A stretch of DNA of 64,000 bases from Streptomyces sp. NBC_00690 (GTDB taxonomy: Bacteria > Actinomycetota > Actinomycetes > Streptomycetales > Streptomycetaceae): positions 3,906,001 to 3,970,000 of the forward strand of contig NZ_CP109009.1 of the NCBI RefSeq assembly GCF_036226685.1, read 5' to 3'. The first letter of the stretch is position 1; every line of letters starts with the position of its first letter. The notes beneath the pieces were generated by a model. It had not been told where the DNA came from. It saw only the letters and a program-made list of their open reading frames with translations, and did not search any database. The position numbers and the translations under genes were made by a program. Shown here in pieces: positions 34,119 through 43,273 of the stretch.

Positions 34119-35756
34119 TCAGAAGCGGTTGGGCAGTTGGGGCAGCGGGATCGGGCTGGTGCGCGGACCGGAGGTGCGCTGCGACCCGCTCGCCTGGCAA
34201 CTGACGTTCTTCGTCGGCAGCTTGCCGGTGTTGAGGTAGGTGTTGGTCATGCTGTCGGCACAGAAGTTGAGGCCCCCGTAGACGCCGTGTCCTTCGCCGC
34301 CCTTGACCGTGAGCAGCTTGGAGCCCTTCAACGCCCTATGCAGACCGACAGCGGAGGAGAGCGGGGTCTGCGGGTCCCATTCGTTCTGGAGGATCAGCGC
34401 GGGCACCTTGTTGTCGACCACGGTCGCCGGCTCGACGGACTTGTTCCAGAAGGCGCACGGCTTGATATTGGAGGCGAAGTCTCCGAACAGGGGATAGCGG
34501 GCCTTGTCGCGGATCGCGTCCTTGCGGTACTGCTCGGTGTCCCGGGGCCAGGCGGCGGAGTTGTCGTTGCACACGACCGTCCAGAACGCCGAATCGAGGT
34601 TGTCCAGGGTGGCGAAGTCGCCCGAGGCGGCGAGGTTGCCCGACAGAGCGGGGTTGCCCGACGGAACGAGGTTGCCCGACGGAACGAGGTTGCCCGACGT
34701 CGCGAACGAGCGGGGCGCCTCGGTCGGCGCGATGCTGCGCTTGCCCGATGTGGCCTTGCCCGCCGCGGCCTTCTTGAGGTCCGAGACCATCCTGCTGGCC
34801 GTGTCCACGAAGAAGAACACATGGCGCCCGGCGCGGATGGCGTCGCCGCTCAGGACTTCACTGTCGATCTTGATGGGCTTCTTGTCGGCCCTGGCCACCA
34901 GGTCCCAGAAGGTCTTGCTGACCTTGGCCGGGGTGTCGCCGAGCCGATAGGTGGTGTGGCGCTTGGCCGCCCACTCGGTCCACCGCTTGAACGCCGGCTC
35001 CGTACCCTCTGCCCACACCTGGATCATCCCGCGCCAGGCCAGCTTCGGGTCCACCGCGCTGTCGAGGACGAACCGGTCCGCCCGGCTGGGGAACATCTGG
35101 CTGTAGACGGCGCCCAGATAGGTGCCGTACGAGTAGCCCAGGTAGGAGATCTTCTTCTCGCCGAGGGCGGCACGGATGACGTCCATGTCCCGGGCGGTGT
35201 TGCGCGTGGTGAAGTGCGGGAGCTTGTCGCCCACCTTCTTGCGGCACTTGTCCGCGATCCCGCGCGCCCAGGAGACGTCCTTGTTGTACGTGGTCGCCTT
35301 GTAGGGGCGCGGCCACTCCAAGTCCTTGTCGGTGAGACCGCAACTGACGGGCGAACTGTGGTTCACGCCCCGCGGATCGAAGCCGATCAGGTCATAGCGG
35401 TCGCGCACCGACTTGGGCAGCATCTGCATCATGTCGTAGGGCATGTAGAGGCCGGAGCCACCGGGGCCGCCCGGATTGAAGAACAGCACTCCGCGACGCT
35501 TGGCCGCGGTACTGGTCTTCATCCGGGATATCGCCACCTCGGTCTTCTTGCCGGTCGGCTTCTTGTAGTCCAGGGGCACCTTGATCTTGGCGCACTGGAG
35601 GGTGGCCGGAAGATCGGGAACGCACCGCTTCCACTTGAGCTTCTGCTGGGTGTACTGGGCCAGCGGCTGAGCGGCTGCGGGTGTTGCGGCGAGACCGGGG
35701 GCGAGTGTCGCCATGACGCTCACGGCGAGCAGGGGCACCAGTCGTCGTCTTTGCAC
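34119..35756 (-). CDS. Secreted alpha/beta hydrolase, paralogue of the neighbouring gene
   Basis: A 545-residue exported enzyme close in sequence to the protein at 32109. Signal peptide VQRRRLVPLLAVSVMATLAP with cleavage near AAA/QP; oxyanion loop FFNPGGPGGSG; nucleophile elbow YLGYSYGTYLGA; acid LILQNEWDPQTPL; His in GGEGHGVYGG. It differs by an insertion of about 30 residues made of four hexapeptide units (PSGNLV, from 18-bp repeats at 34632-34703) before the last third of the core. GTG start at 35756 with AAGGAA upstream. The pair is a tandem duplication; each seems to have its own upstream region of over 300 bases. Confidence 0.87.
   Translation of the reverse strand: MQRRRLVPLLAVSVMATLAPGLAATPAAAQPLAQYTQQKLKWKRCVPDLPATLQCAKIKVPLDYKKPTGKKTEVAISRMKTSTAAKRRGVLFFNPGGPGGSGLYMPYDMMQMLPKSVRDRYDLIGFDPRGVNHSSPVSCGLTDKDLEWPRPYKATTYNKDVSWARGIADKCRKKVGDKLPHFTTRNTARDMDVIRAALGEKKISYLGYSYGTYLGAVYSQMFPSRADRFVLDSAVDPKLAWRGMIQVWAEGTEPAFKRWTEWAAKRHTTYRLGDTPAKVSKTFWDLVARADKKPIKIDSEVLSGDAIRAGRHVFFFVDTASRMVSDLKKAAAGKATSGKRSIAPTEAPRSFATSGNLVPSGNLVPSGNPALSGNLAASGDFATLDNLDSAFWTVVCNDNSAAWPRDTEQYRKDAIRDKARYPLFGDFASNIKPCAFWNKSVEPATVVDNKVPALILQNEWDPQTPLSSAVGLHRALKGSKLLTVKGGEGHGVYGGLNFCADSMTNTYLNTGKLPTKNVSCQASGSQRTSGPRTSPIPLPQLPNRF
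34632..34703 (-). repeat. Four 18-bp units inside a coding region
   Basis: GAGGTTGCCCGACGGAAC and three variants follow one another in frame, encoding repeated V-P-S-G-N-L hexapeptides in the hydrolase. The paralogue lacks them. Confidence 0.85.
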
Positions 35757-36058
35757 GTGGGGATTCCTTCCGGCATATGCAGGGGACATGACGACACTGC
35801 CGTGCGGGACGATCCGCGGAATCCATCGCTCAGATGGCTTTGAATCCACCTGTGGTCGGACAACCGATCGACGCTCTCCTCCTACGGCTGTAGAGAAGGA
35901 ACAGCCCGTTCCGAGGGAGGAATTGAAAGGGAACCGGAGAAGTCCCCTCGGCCGGCCGAGATTTCCCTGAGCGGGTACACCTGGCCCCATGCGGACACCC
36001 GGGCACACAGGCACACGGCGTATGCAGACACGCGGGGTACGCAGACACGCAGACATGC
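35757..36058. other. Upstream region of the second hydrolase
   Basis: About 300 bases between the hydrolase start and the groEL terminator. A short motif GACACGC/GACACAC recurs four or five times between 35995 and 36055 (ACACCCGGGCACACAGGCACACGG and similar). No gene seen. Confidence 0.4.
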
Positions 36059-36099
36059 CGAAGGGCGGCACCCCCTGGGAGTTGGGGTGCCGCCCTTCG
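36059..36099 (-). terminator. groEL terminator
   Basis: A perfect 16-bp stem, CGAAGGGCGGCACCCC against GGGGTGCCGCCCTTCG, with a 9-base loop, 31 bases beyond the groEL stop. Confidence 0.85.
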
Positions 36100-36129
36100 T
36101 ACGTACCGGGCTACCGATCCTCAGAAGGA

Positions 36130-37915
<1,786 letters not shown>

Positions 37916-37927
<12 letters not shown>

Positions 37928-37944
37928 GCCCCCTTCGAGTGCAA
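37916..37944 (-). promoter_or_regulatory. groEL promoter
   Basis: On the minus strand TTGCAC (37944-37939) and TAATCA (37921-37916) are 17 bases apart. The start point would fall inside CIRCE, so HrcA binding would block it. Confidence 0.6.
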
Positions 37945-38445
37945 GCGCCTTGGAGAGAACCACCCCCCGCGCTACCCCCCCGAAATCCGCCGCGCACGGG
38001 GTGCCCTTCGATGCATGCGCCCTGGTGGTACGGGGTGTCGCGGCGGAGCGCGGGAGGTGCGGAAGCCATCTTGGACGGGAGTTCCATGACGTCGGCGTGA
38101 TGGCGTTCGACCGTTCCCCGCACCATCCGGGCACCACGTTCCCTGACCGTCACGGGCGAAATCGGGAGCCCGCGGAGGTCGGCGTGCCGGACCTGAGGGA
38201 CGGCCCGGAGAGGTCGCGGCCGGTCCTCGGTGAAGGCACGAGGGAGCGGGTCCGTGAGCGTCCTGGGTGCGGGCGGCGGAGGGCTAGCGACGGCGGGGTT
38301 CGATGCTCCCGGCCGGGGTGGGGTGCGGATGCAAAGACCGGTCGACGGGGGACGAGCGGGGCCCACCGGCGCGCGGGGCACCCGGCCGTGTCCACCCGCG
38401 CGCATCGGGCTGACCGTTCACCACGGTGCCGGTGTACGGGCACGC
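37945..38445. other. Intergenic region between groEL and the csp gene
   Basis: About 500 bases. Open frames exist on both strands but none resembles a known protein. It lies upstream of groEL and downstream of the csp terminator, and no regulatory motif beyond those listed was recognised. Confidence 0.4.
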
Positions 38446-38486
38446 ACATGGGGTCCACACCCCCCGGCGGGATGTGGACCCCATGT
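38446..38486 (-). terminator. Hairpin downstream of the cold-shock gene
   Basis: A 14-bp perfect stem ACATGGGGTCCACA against TGTGGACCCCATGT around a C- and G-rich 13-base loop, 50 bases after the csp stop. Confidence 0.7.
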
Positions 38487-38536
38487 ACATATAGATGAGC
38501 GCGTCGGTGGCCGATCGCGTCGCAGTTGCCGCGGAG

Positions 38537-38740
38537 TCAGACCGCGAGCTTGACCATGTCCGCCTGCGGACCCTTCTGCCCCTGCGAGATCTCGAACTCG
38601 ACTCGTTGCCCCTCCTCCAGGGTGCGGTAGCCGTCCATCTGAATCGCGCTGTAGTGGACGAAAACATCCGCACCACCGTCGACCGCGATGAAGCCGTAGC
38701 CCTTCTCCGCGTTGAACCACTTGACGGTGCCCTGAGCCAT
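38537..38740 (-). CDS. Cold-shock protein (CspA family)
   Basis: A 67-residue single-domain cold-shock protein. RNP1 is KGYGFI and RNP2 is VFVHYS; the full length matches the family (65-70 residues). It binds single-stranded RNA and DNA and melts RNA structure. The 5' untranslated region is long and relatively AT-rich toward 38870-38960, as is common for csp genes. It differs from the longer cold-shock-domain protein at 6364. Confidence 0.93.
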   Translation of the reverse strand: MAQGTVKWFNAEKGYGFIAVDGGADVFVHYSAIQMDGYRTLEEGQRVEFEISQGQKGPQADMVKLAV

Positions 38741-39121
38741 GCCTAACTCCCCTATTACTGGCCCTTGCGCAGGACCGCACTTCGCGGACCCGGGTCAGAC
38801 CTCACCTGATTCGGTTTTCCTCGCCGGAGTGGCGAGGTGACTTCATAGGCGTGCGCCGGAACGCGTCGACCGCGGCTGAATGTATCTGCCCAACTGCCCT
38901 CTGCAACAGGTCAATCGGACGACAATTCGCAGGCTCAGCTAACGGGAAATTGATATGAATTCAAGAAATTCCGGGGCAAGTCGGGCCCGACAAAGAAGAC
39001 TTATGAGACAAATCCCCGAAGCACATTGGCTGTTTCTTATCGGAGCTGGGGCGCATTCTGTTGCTCGGCTGAGGGAGCAGCGCAGGGGCCTTCCCCAACT
39101 GTATCGCGCTCAACCATGCAG
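38741..39121. other. AT-richer intergenic region
   Basis: About 380 bases, with lower GC (notably 38930-39060) than anything nearby. A plus-strand open frame at 38955-39179 is not supported by codon bias or family resemblance. It probably contains the csp promoter and leader, and possibly a decayed insertion. Confidence 0.4.
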
Positions 39122-39158
39122 AATTGCCCCCTCCGTTTCTCTCACGGAGGGGGCAATT
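39122..39158 (-). terminator. Strong hairpin after the MoaD-like gene
   Basis: A perfect 15-bp stem AATTGCCCCCTCCGT against ACGGAGGGGGCAATT with a 7-base loop, 17 bases beyond the stop of the minus-strand gene ending at 39176. Confidence 0.85.
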
Positions 39159-39175
39159 GAAATGACGTTGCGTAA

Positions 39176-39451
39176 TTAGCCACCGGCCACGGCGGGGATG
39201 ATGGAGATGCCCGCACCGTCCGGGGTCGCCGTCTCCAGGCCCTGCTCGAAGCGGACGTCGTCATCGTTCACATAGACGTTGACGAAGCGCCGCAGCTTGC
39301 CCTGGTCGTCCAGGACGCGCGCAGCGATGCCCGCGTGGTTCTTCTCCAGGTCCGCGATCACCTCGGCGAGGGTCGCCCCCTCGGCCGGGACCTCGGACTT
39401 GCCGCCCGTGTAGGTGCGCAGAATGGTCGGGATGCGGACGTTGACGCTCAT
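39176..39451 (-). CDS. ThiS/MoaD-family sulfur-carrier protein
   Basis: A 91-residue ubiquitin-fold protein ending in Gly-Gly (IIPAVAGG), the form that is adenylated and turned to a thiocarboxylate for sulfur transfer. VRIPTILRTYTGGKSEVPAEG opens the fold and RFVNVYVNDDDVRFEQGLET is central, as in CysO-like proteins. It is transcribed after the threonine-synthase homologue with a 26-base gap and so is probably in one operon with it. The partner could use it as sulfur donor (cysteine or homocysteine route) rather than the molybdopterin or thiamine path. Confidence 0.9.
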   Translation of the reverse strand: MSVNVRIPTILRTYTGGKSEVPAEGATLAEVIADLEKNHAGIAARVLDDQGKLRRFVNVYVNDDDVRFEQGLETATPDGAGISIIPAVAGG

Positions 39452-39477
39452 CTTCGGGTCTCCCAGTGATCCGTTGG

Positions 39478-40761
39478 TCAGTTGGCCAGGCCGGCGGCGC
39501 GGAAGGCGTCCAGGCTCGGGCGGATGGTCGCCGAAGGGCCGGTGGTCGGGGCGACGGCGTCCAGGGTCTTGAGGCCGTCACCGGTGTTGAGGACGACCGT
39601 GGTGAGCGAGGGGTCGAGCACGCCGCTGTCGATGAGCTTGCGCGTCACTCCGACGGTCACGCCGCCCGCGGTCTCGGCGAAGATGCCCTCGGTACGGGCG
39701 AGCAGCTTGATCGCGTCCACGATCTGCTCGTCGTTGACGTCCTCGACGGCACCGCCCGTGCGACGGGCGATGTCCAGGACGTACGGGCCGTCGGCGGGGT
39801 TGCCGATCGCCAGGGACTTGGCGATGGTGTCCGGCTTCACCGGGCGCACCACGTCGTGCCCGGCCTTGAAGGCCGCGGACACCGGGGAGCAGCCCTCGGC
39901 CTGTGCACCGAAGATCTTGTACGGGCGGTCCTCGACGAGCCCGAGCTTGATCAGCTCCTGGAACCCCTTGTCGATCTTGGTGAGCTGGGAGCCGGAGGCG
40001 ATCGGGATCACGATCTGGTCGGGCAGCCGCCAGCCGAGCTGCTCGCAGATCTCGTACGCGAGGGTCTTGGAGCCCTCGCCGTAGTACGGGCGGAGGTTGA
40101 CGTTGACGAAGCCCCAGCCCTCACCGAGCGGGTCACCGATCAGTTCGGAGCAGAAGCGGTTGACGTCGTCGTAGTTGCCCTCGATGCCGACCAGCTCACC
40201 GCCGTAGACCGCGGCCATGACGACCTTGCCCTGCTCCAGGTCGTGCGGGATGAAGACGCAGGAGCGCAGTCCGGCACGGGCTGCCGCAGCGCCGACCGCA
40301 CCCGCGAGGTTGCCGGTGGAGGAGCAGGACAGCGTGGTGAAGCCGAAGGCGCGAGCGGCCTCCACGGCGATGGCGACGACCCGGTCCTTGAAGGAGTGGG
40401 TCGGGTTGCCGGAGTCGTCCTTGATGTGGAGCGAGCCGGTCACACCGAGTTCGCGGGCGAGGTTGTCAGCCTTCACGAGCTTGGTGAAGCCGGGGTTGAG
40501 ATTGGGCTTGTCCGCCACGTCGGCGGGGACGGGCAGCAGCGGTGCGTACCGCCAGATGCTTTCCGGGCCCGCTTCGATCCGCTTACGCAGCCCCTCGGGG
40601 TCGCCCGTCGGAAGGTCGTAGGCGACTTCCAGCGGCCCGAAGCACGAGGCACAGGCGAAGATCGGACCGAGTTCGAAACGCTCGCCGCACTCGCGACAGG
40701 AAAGCGCCGCGGCGGGTCCGAGATCGAGCGTGGTGGTGTCTGCGACAGTCTGCACAGCCAT
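39478..40761 (-). CDS. Threonine synthase homologue with N-terminal zinc-ribbon-like part
   Basis: A 427-residue PLP enzyme of the threonine-synthase/TrpB-like fold II. Residues 17-40 contain CRECGERFELGPIFACASC, two CxxC knuckles. The PLP lysine lies in HIKDDSGNPTHSFKDRV; LSCSSTGNLAGAVGAAAARAGL is the phosphate loop; IPIASGSQLTKIDKGFQEL follows. Threonine synthase converts O-phosphohomoserine to threonine. I recall that Streptomyces has another thrC in the hom-thrC-thrB cluster, so this copy with a MoaD-like partner may do a different beta/gamma replacement. ATG at 40761. Confidence 0.85.
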   Translation of the reverse strand: MAVQTVADTTTLDLGPAAALSCRECGERFELGPIFACASCFGPLEVAYDLPTGDPEGLRKRIEAGPESIWRYAPLLPVPADVADKPNLNPGFTKLVKADNLARELGVTGSLHIKDDSGNPTHSFKDRVVAIAVEAARAFGFTTLSCSSTGNLAGAVGAAAARAGLRSCVFIPHDLEQGKVVMAAVYGGELVGIEGNYDDVNRFCSELIGDPLGEGWGFVNVNLRPYYGEGSKTLAYEICEQLGWRLPDQIVIPIASGSQLTKIDKGFQELIKLGLVEDRPYKIFGAQAEGCSPVSAAFKAGHDVVRPVKPDTIAKSLAIGNPADGPYVLDIARRTGGAVEDVNDEQIVDAIKLLARTEGIFAETAGGVTVGVTRKLIDSGVLDPSLTTVVLNTGDGLKTLDAVAPTTGPSATIRPSLDAFRAAGLAN

Positions 40762-41157
40762 GGAGGCGAGGCCCTTTCTCCTCATCTTCCTCATGACGCA
40801 TTTCGCCATGAGACGGATTTGGCACCTTCCCGAGCCGGGAGCCTCGCGGCGCTGAATCGGCTGCCTCGCACGACGGACAGTTCCGTACGGAACTGTCTGC
40901 GGGTGGCGGCGACTCTTGATGCGACGGAGACCGGCTGGAGGGTTGCCGGGGCTTCAACGGGCCGTATCCCTCTGCCCCTCTGGATGAGCGGTATTCGATT
41001 GTTGATCATGCGGGGCGGTGATCGCTCCGCACCGGTGTACGCATCACCCCGACGTGCGCCGGGCTTCAGCGTTGCTCAAGACTGTAACCGAACGACCGGA
41101 CTGTTGAGATAGTCGTCCGAACCGCGAGATGGATCACAAAGTGCAGGAGTGGCGAAC
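40762..41157. other. Divergent intergenic region thrC-like / gpgS
   Basis: About 395 bases between divergent genes. It holds the perfect 22-bp palindrome at 40876-40897. No gene or recognised riboswitch was seen. Confidence 0.5.
40876..40897. promoter_or_regulatory. Perfect 22-bp palindrome
   Basis: Half-site GACAGTTCCG is followed directly by TA and CGGAACTGTC, so all 22 bases are self-complementary. It lies 115 bases upstream of the threonine-synthase homologue and 260 upstream of gpgS. It has no T tract and is likely an operator for an unidentified dimeric regulator. Confidence 0.55.
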
Positions 41158-42102
41158 GTGCTGGAAGAGGTGGAGCGCTGGCTGACCAGGCGTTCCTGGT
41201 CAGCAGCCGACCGCCCGCTGGCCCGGATGATGGCGGCGAAACGCGCATCGGGAACCACCGTCAGTGTGGTCCTTCCCGCCCTGAACGAAGAGGCGACGGT
41301 CGGCGAGATCGCGACCGTCATCCGACGTGAGCTGATGGAGGCGCTGCCGCTCGTCGACGAGCTGGTGGTGATCGACTCGGGCTCCACGGACCGTACGGCC
41401 GAGGTCGCGGCGGCGGCGGGGGCACGCGTGGTGCACCGGGACACGATCCTGCCCCGGATCCCTGCGGTGGCCGGCAAGGGCGAGGTGCTCTGGCGCTCCC
41501 TCATGGTGACGCACGGTGACATCGTCTGCTTCGTGGACGCGGACCTCAGGGAGTTCTCGGCGGACTTCGTGTCCGGGATCGTGGGGCCGTTGCTCACCGA
41601 GCCCGAGGTGCACTTCGTCAAGGCGATGTACGACCGCCCGCTGGGTGAGCTCGCAGGTCAGGGCGGTCGGGTGACCGAACTGGTGGCCCGCCCGCTGCTG
41701 AATCTGCACTGGCCGGCCCTGGCCGGGTTCGTCCAGCCGCTCGGCGGCGAGTACGCGGCACGGCGCTCCCTGCTGGAGCGGCTCCCGTTCCCCGTTGGTT
41801 ACGGGGTGGAGCTGGGGCTTCTGGTGGACGCACTGCACACGGTCGGGCTCGATAGCCTGGCGCAGGTGGACGTCGGCTCCCGCAAACACCGCCACCAGGA
41901 CGGCCAGGCACTCGGCCGGATGGCGGCGGCGATCTACCGGACAGCTCAACTTCGACTGTCCCGAGGTCACTTGGTACGGCCGGCGCTAACGCAGTTCGAG
42001 CGTGGCGAGAAGGGGTTCGTGCCGCGGACCCATCCGGTGGACACGGAGGAGCGTCCGCCGATGCGCGAGATCGGTGAGTATGCGGCGCGTCGCGCCGCAT
42101 AG
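41158..42102 (+). CDS. gpgS: Glucosyl-3-phosphoglycerate synthase
   Basis: A 314-residue GT-A glycosyltransferase (GT81). It transfers glucose from a nucleotide sugar to 3-phosphoglycerate to give glucosyl-3-phosphoglycerate, precursor of glucosylglycerate. VVLPALNEEATVGEI opens the nucleotide fold, FVDADLREF holds the metal-binding DAD, and AGFVQPLGGEYAARRSLLERLPFP is the acceptor region; VDVGSRKHRHQD is near the C-terminus. The GTG at 41158 has AGGAG nine bases upstream; the GTG at 41149 overlaps it and is less likely. It lies next to trehalose genes, another osmolyte/storage route. Confidence 0.92.
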   Translation: MLEEVERWLTRRSWSAADRPLARMMAAKRASGTTVSVVLPALNEEATVGEIATVIRRELMEALPLVDELVVIDSGSTDRTAEVAAAAGARVVHRDTILPRIPAVAGKGEVLWRSLMVTHGDIVCFVDADLREFSADFVSGIVGPLLTEPEVHFVKAMYDRPLGELAGQGGRVTELVARPLLNLHWPALAGFVQPLGGEYAARRSLLERLPFPVGYGVELGLLVDALHTVGLDSLAQVDVGSRKHRHQDGQALGRMAAAIYRTAQLRLSRGHLVRPALTQFERGEKGFVPRTHPVDTEERPPMREIGEYAARRAA

Positions 42103-42104
42103 TG

Positions 42105-42338
42105 ATGACTAGCACCGTTTCAGTGATGACTATCCTATTTATGAACTTTGGACGTCATGTACTGAGAGGCACCGGAATCTTCGTCATCGTCGCCGCCATC
42201 GTGGGTGCCGCCGCCCCCACGAGCCCGGCGAGCAGCCCTGCCACGGAACGCCTCTGGCTACTGGGCGGGCTGGCATTGAGCCTGACGGCGGCGGGGGTGG
42301 TGGCGGTGGCGGCGGCACGGGGGCGGCGCAAGGGGTGA
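42105..42338 (+). CDS. Small two-helix membrane protein
   Basis: A protein of about 77 residues with two hydrophobic stretches (GTGIFVIVAAIVGAAA and LWLLGGLALSLTAAGVVAVAAA) and a basic tail RGRRKG. It begins within 3 bases of the gpgS stop and could be coupled to it. Codon bias is good in the second half and poor in the first 20 codons, so the real start may be a later Met. Function unknown. Confidence 0.45.
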   Translation: MTSTVSVMTILFMNFGRHVLRGTGIFVIVAAIVGAAAPTSPASSPATERLWLLGGLALSLTAAGVVAVAAARGRRKG

Positions 42339-42351
42339 GATCTGGTGGTGT

Positions 42352-43139
42352 GGGCTTGGCTGTTTCCGGGTGGGGCTGTGCCTGGGTTTCCGCCTTGGGT
42401 GGCGGGGGGTTCCGTCCTCAAACGCCGGACGGGCTGGGGTGGGGCGGGGCTGCGGGTTTTGGCTGTTTCCGGGCGGAGCTCGTTCTGTGAGTTCAGCTCT
42501 GGGGGGTGCGGGGTTCCGTCCTCAAGCGCCGGACGGGCTGGGTGGGGCGGGCGGAGCTTGTGTGTTGGGGGCTGGTCTGGGGGGCGGGGCTTGGGTGGTC
42601 CGGCTGGGGTTTGGGTGGGGTGCGGGTGGTGGGGGTGCTTTCGGGCGTGACTCCTCAGCGCCGGCGGCCAGCGGCTGATCCGTTGGTGGCGGCTCTGAAG
42701 CCGCCGACGCTTCCGGGGACACCCCCTGCGCGCCCCCAATACCGCAACTGGCTCTGCCTGCCCCCGGCCCATCCACAAGTCGAGCTCAGGAGGGCGCTAC
42801 CCAGTACCGCGACCAGGTCTTGCTTGCCCCACGCTCGTCCATGGGTCGGGAAGTCGGGAAGTCGGGCTCAGGGCCAGGTGCCCAGTGGCGCAACCACGTC
42901 TACCTGCGCCCAGCCCATCCATAGATCGGGCTCAGGACGGCGCTACCCAATACCGCGACCAGGTCTGCTTGCCCCTCTCAACCCATGGACAGGGCCACGG
43001 GCAAGCAGAGCGTCGCCGCCGCTGGGTGCCCGTCCTACCCGACCTATGGACGAGCGGCCGTGGATCAAGCTTCGGCCCCAGGGAAGGGAGTTTGCGGGTC
43101 CAAGGGGGGCAGGCGCATTTGCGAGGCGGGCCCAGGGGG
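42352..43139 (+). repeat. Left arm of a ~0.79-kb inverted repeat
   Basis: A G-rich noncoding element that reappears in inverted orientation at 48503-49297. Landmarks shared in order are two copies of GTCCTCAAGCGCCGGACGGG-type sequence, GAGCTCGTTCTGTGAGTTC, CGGCGGCCAGCGGCTG, the tandem units beginning CCCARTACCGC, and GTTTGCGGGTCCAAGGGGG. Length differs by about 7 bp and identity looks high by eye; it was not computed. Open frames within it have no protein resemblance. Confidence 0.9.
42735..43024 (+). repeat. Degenerate 65/81-bp tandem units inside the left arm
   Basis: Units begin CCCAATACCGC, CCCAGTACCGC, CCCAGTGGCGC and CCCAATACCGC at 42735, 42800, 42881 and 42946, giving periods of 65, 81 and 65 bases. 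Each goes on with a CAGGTCTGCYTGCCC-like core and a CCATGGGTCGGGCTCAGG-like core. The 16-base length difference arises from a doubled GAAGTCGG. The last unit folds on itself: CTGCTTGCCC pairs with GGGCAAGCAG. Confidence 0.8.
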
Positions 43140-43273
43140 GCAAACAGGTCTGCTTGGCACTGGCCCTTGGGGTGGCCAGGGGTGGGGGGAGGGATTGAGC
43201 CAGTTGTGGTGAGGGGGGACTCTTGAGGGCGAACGCACGTTTGGGGGTTTGCGGGACGGGCTAGGTTCGCGAC

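Noticed and set aside
38955..39179. Open frame of 74 codons on the plus strand
   Set aside because: No family resemblance, weak codon bias, and it runs through the hairpin terminator of the opposite gene.
42370..43226. Several open frames in the repeat arms
   Set aside because: They change frame with each repeat unit, consist of Gly/Trp/Arg-rich low complexity and exist in both arms; they look like by-products of GC-rich noncoding DNA.
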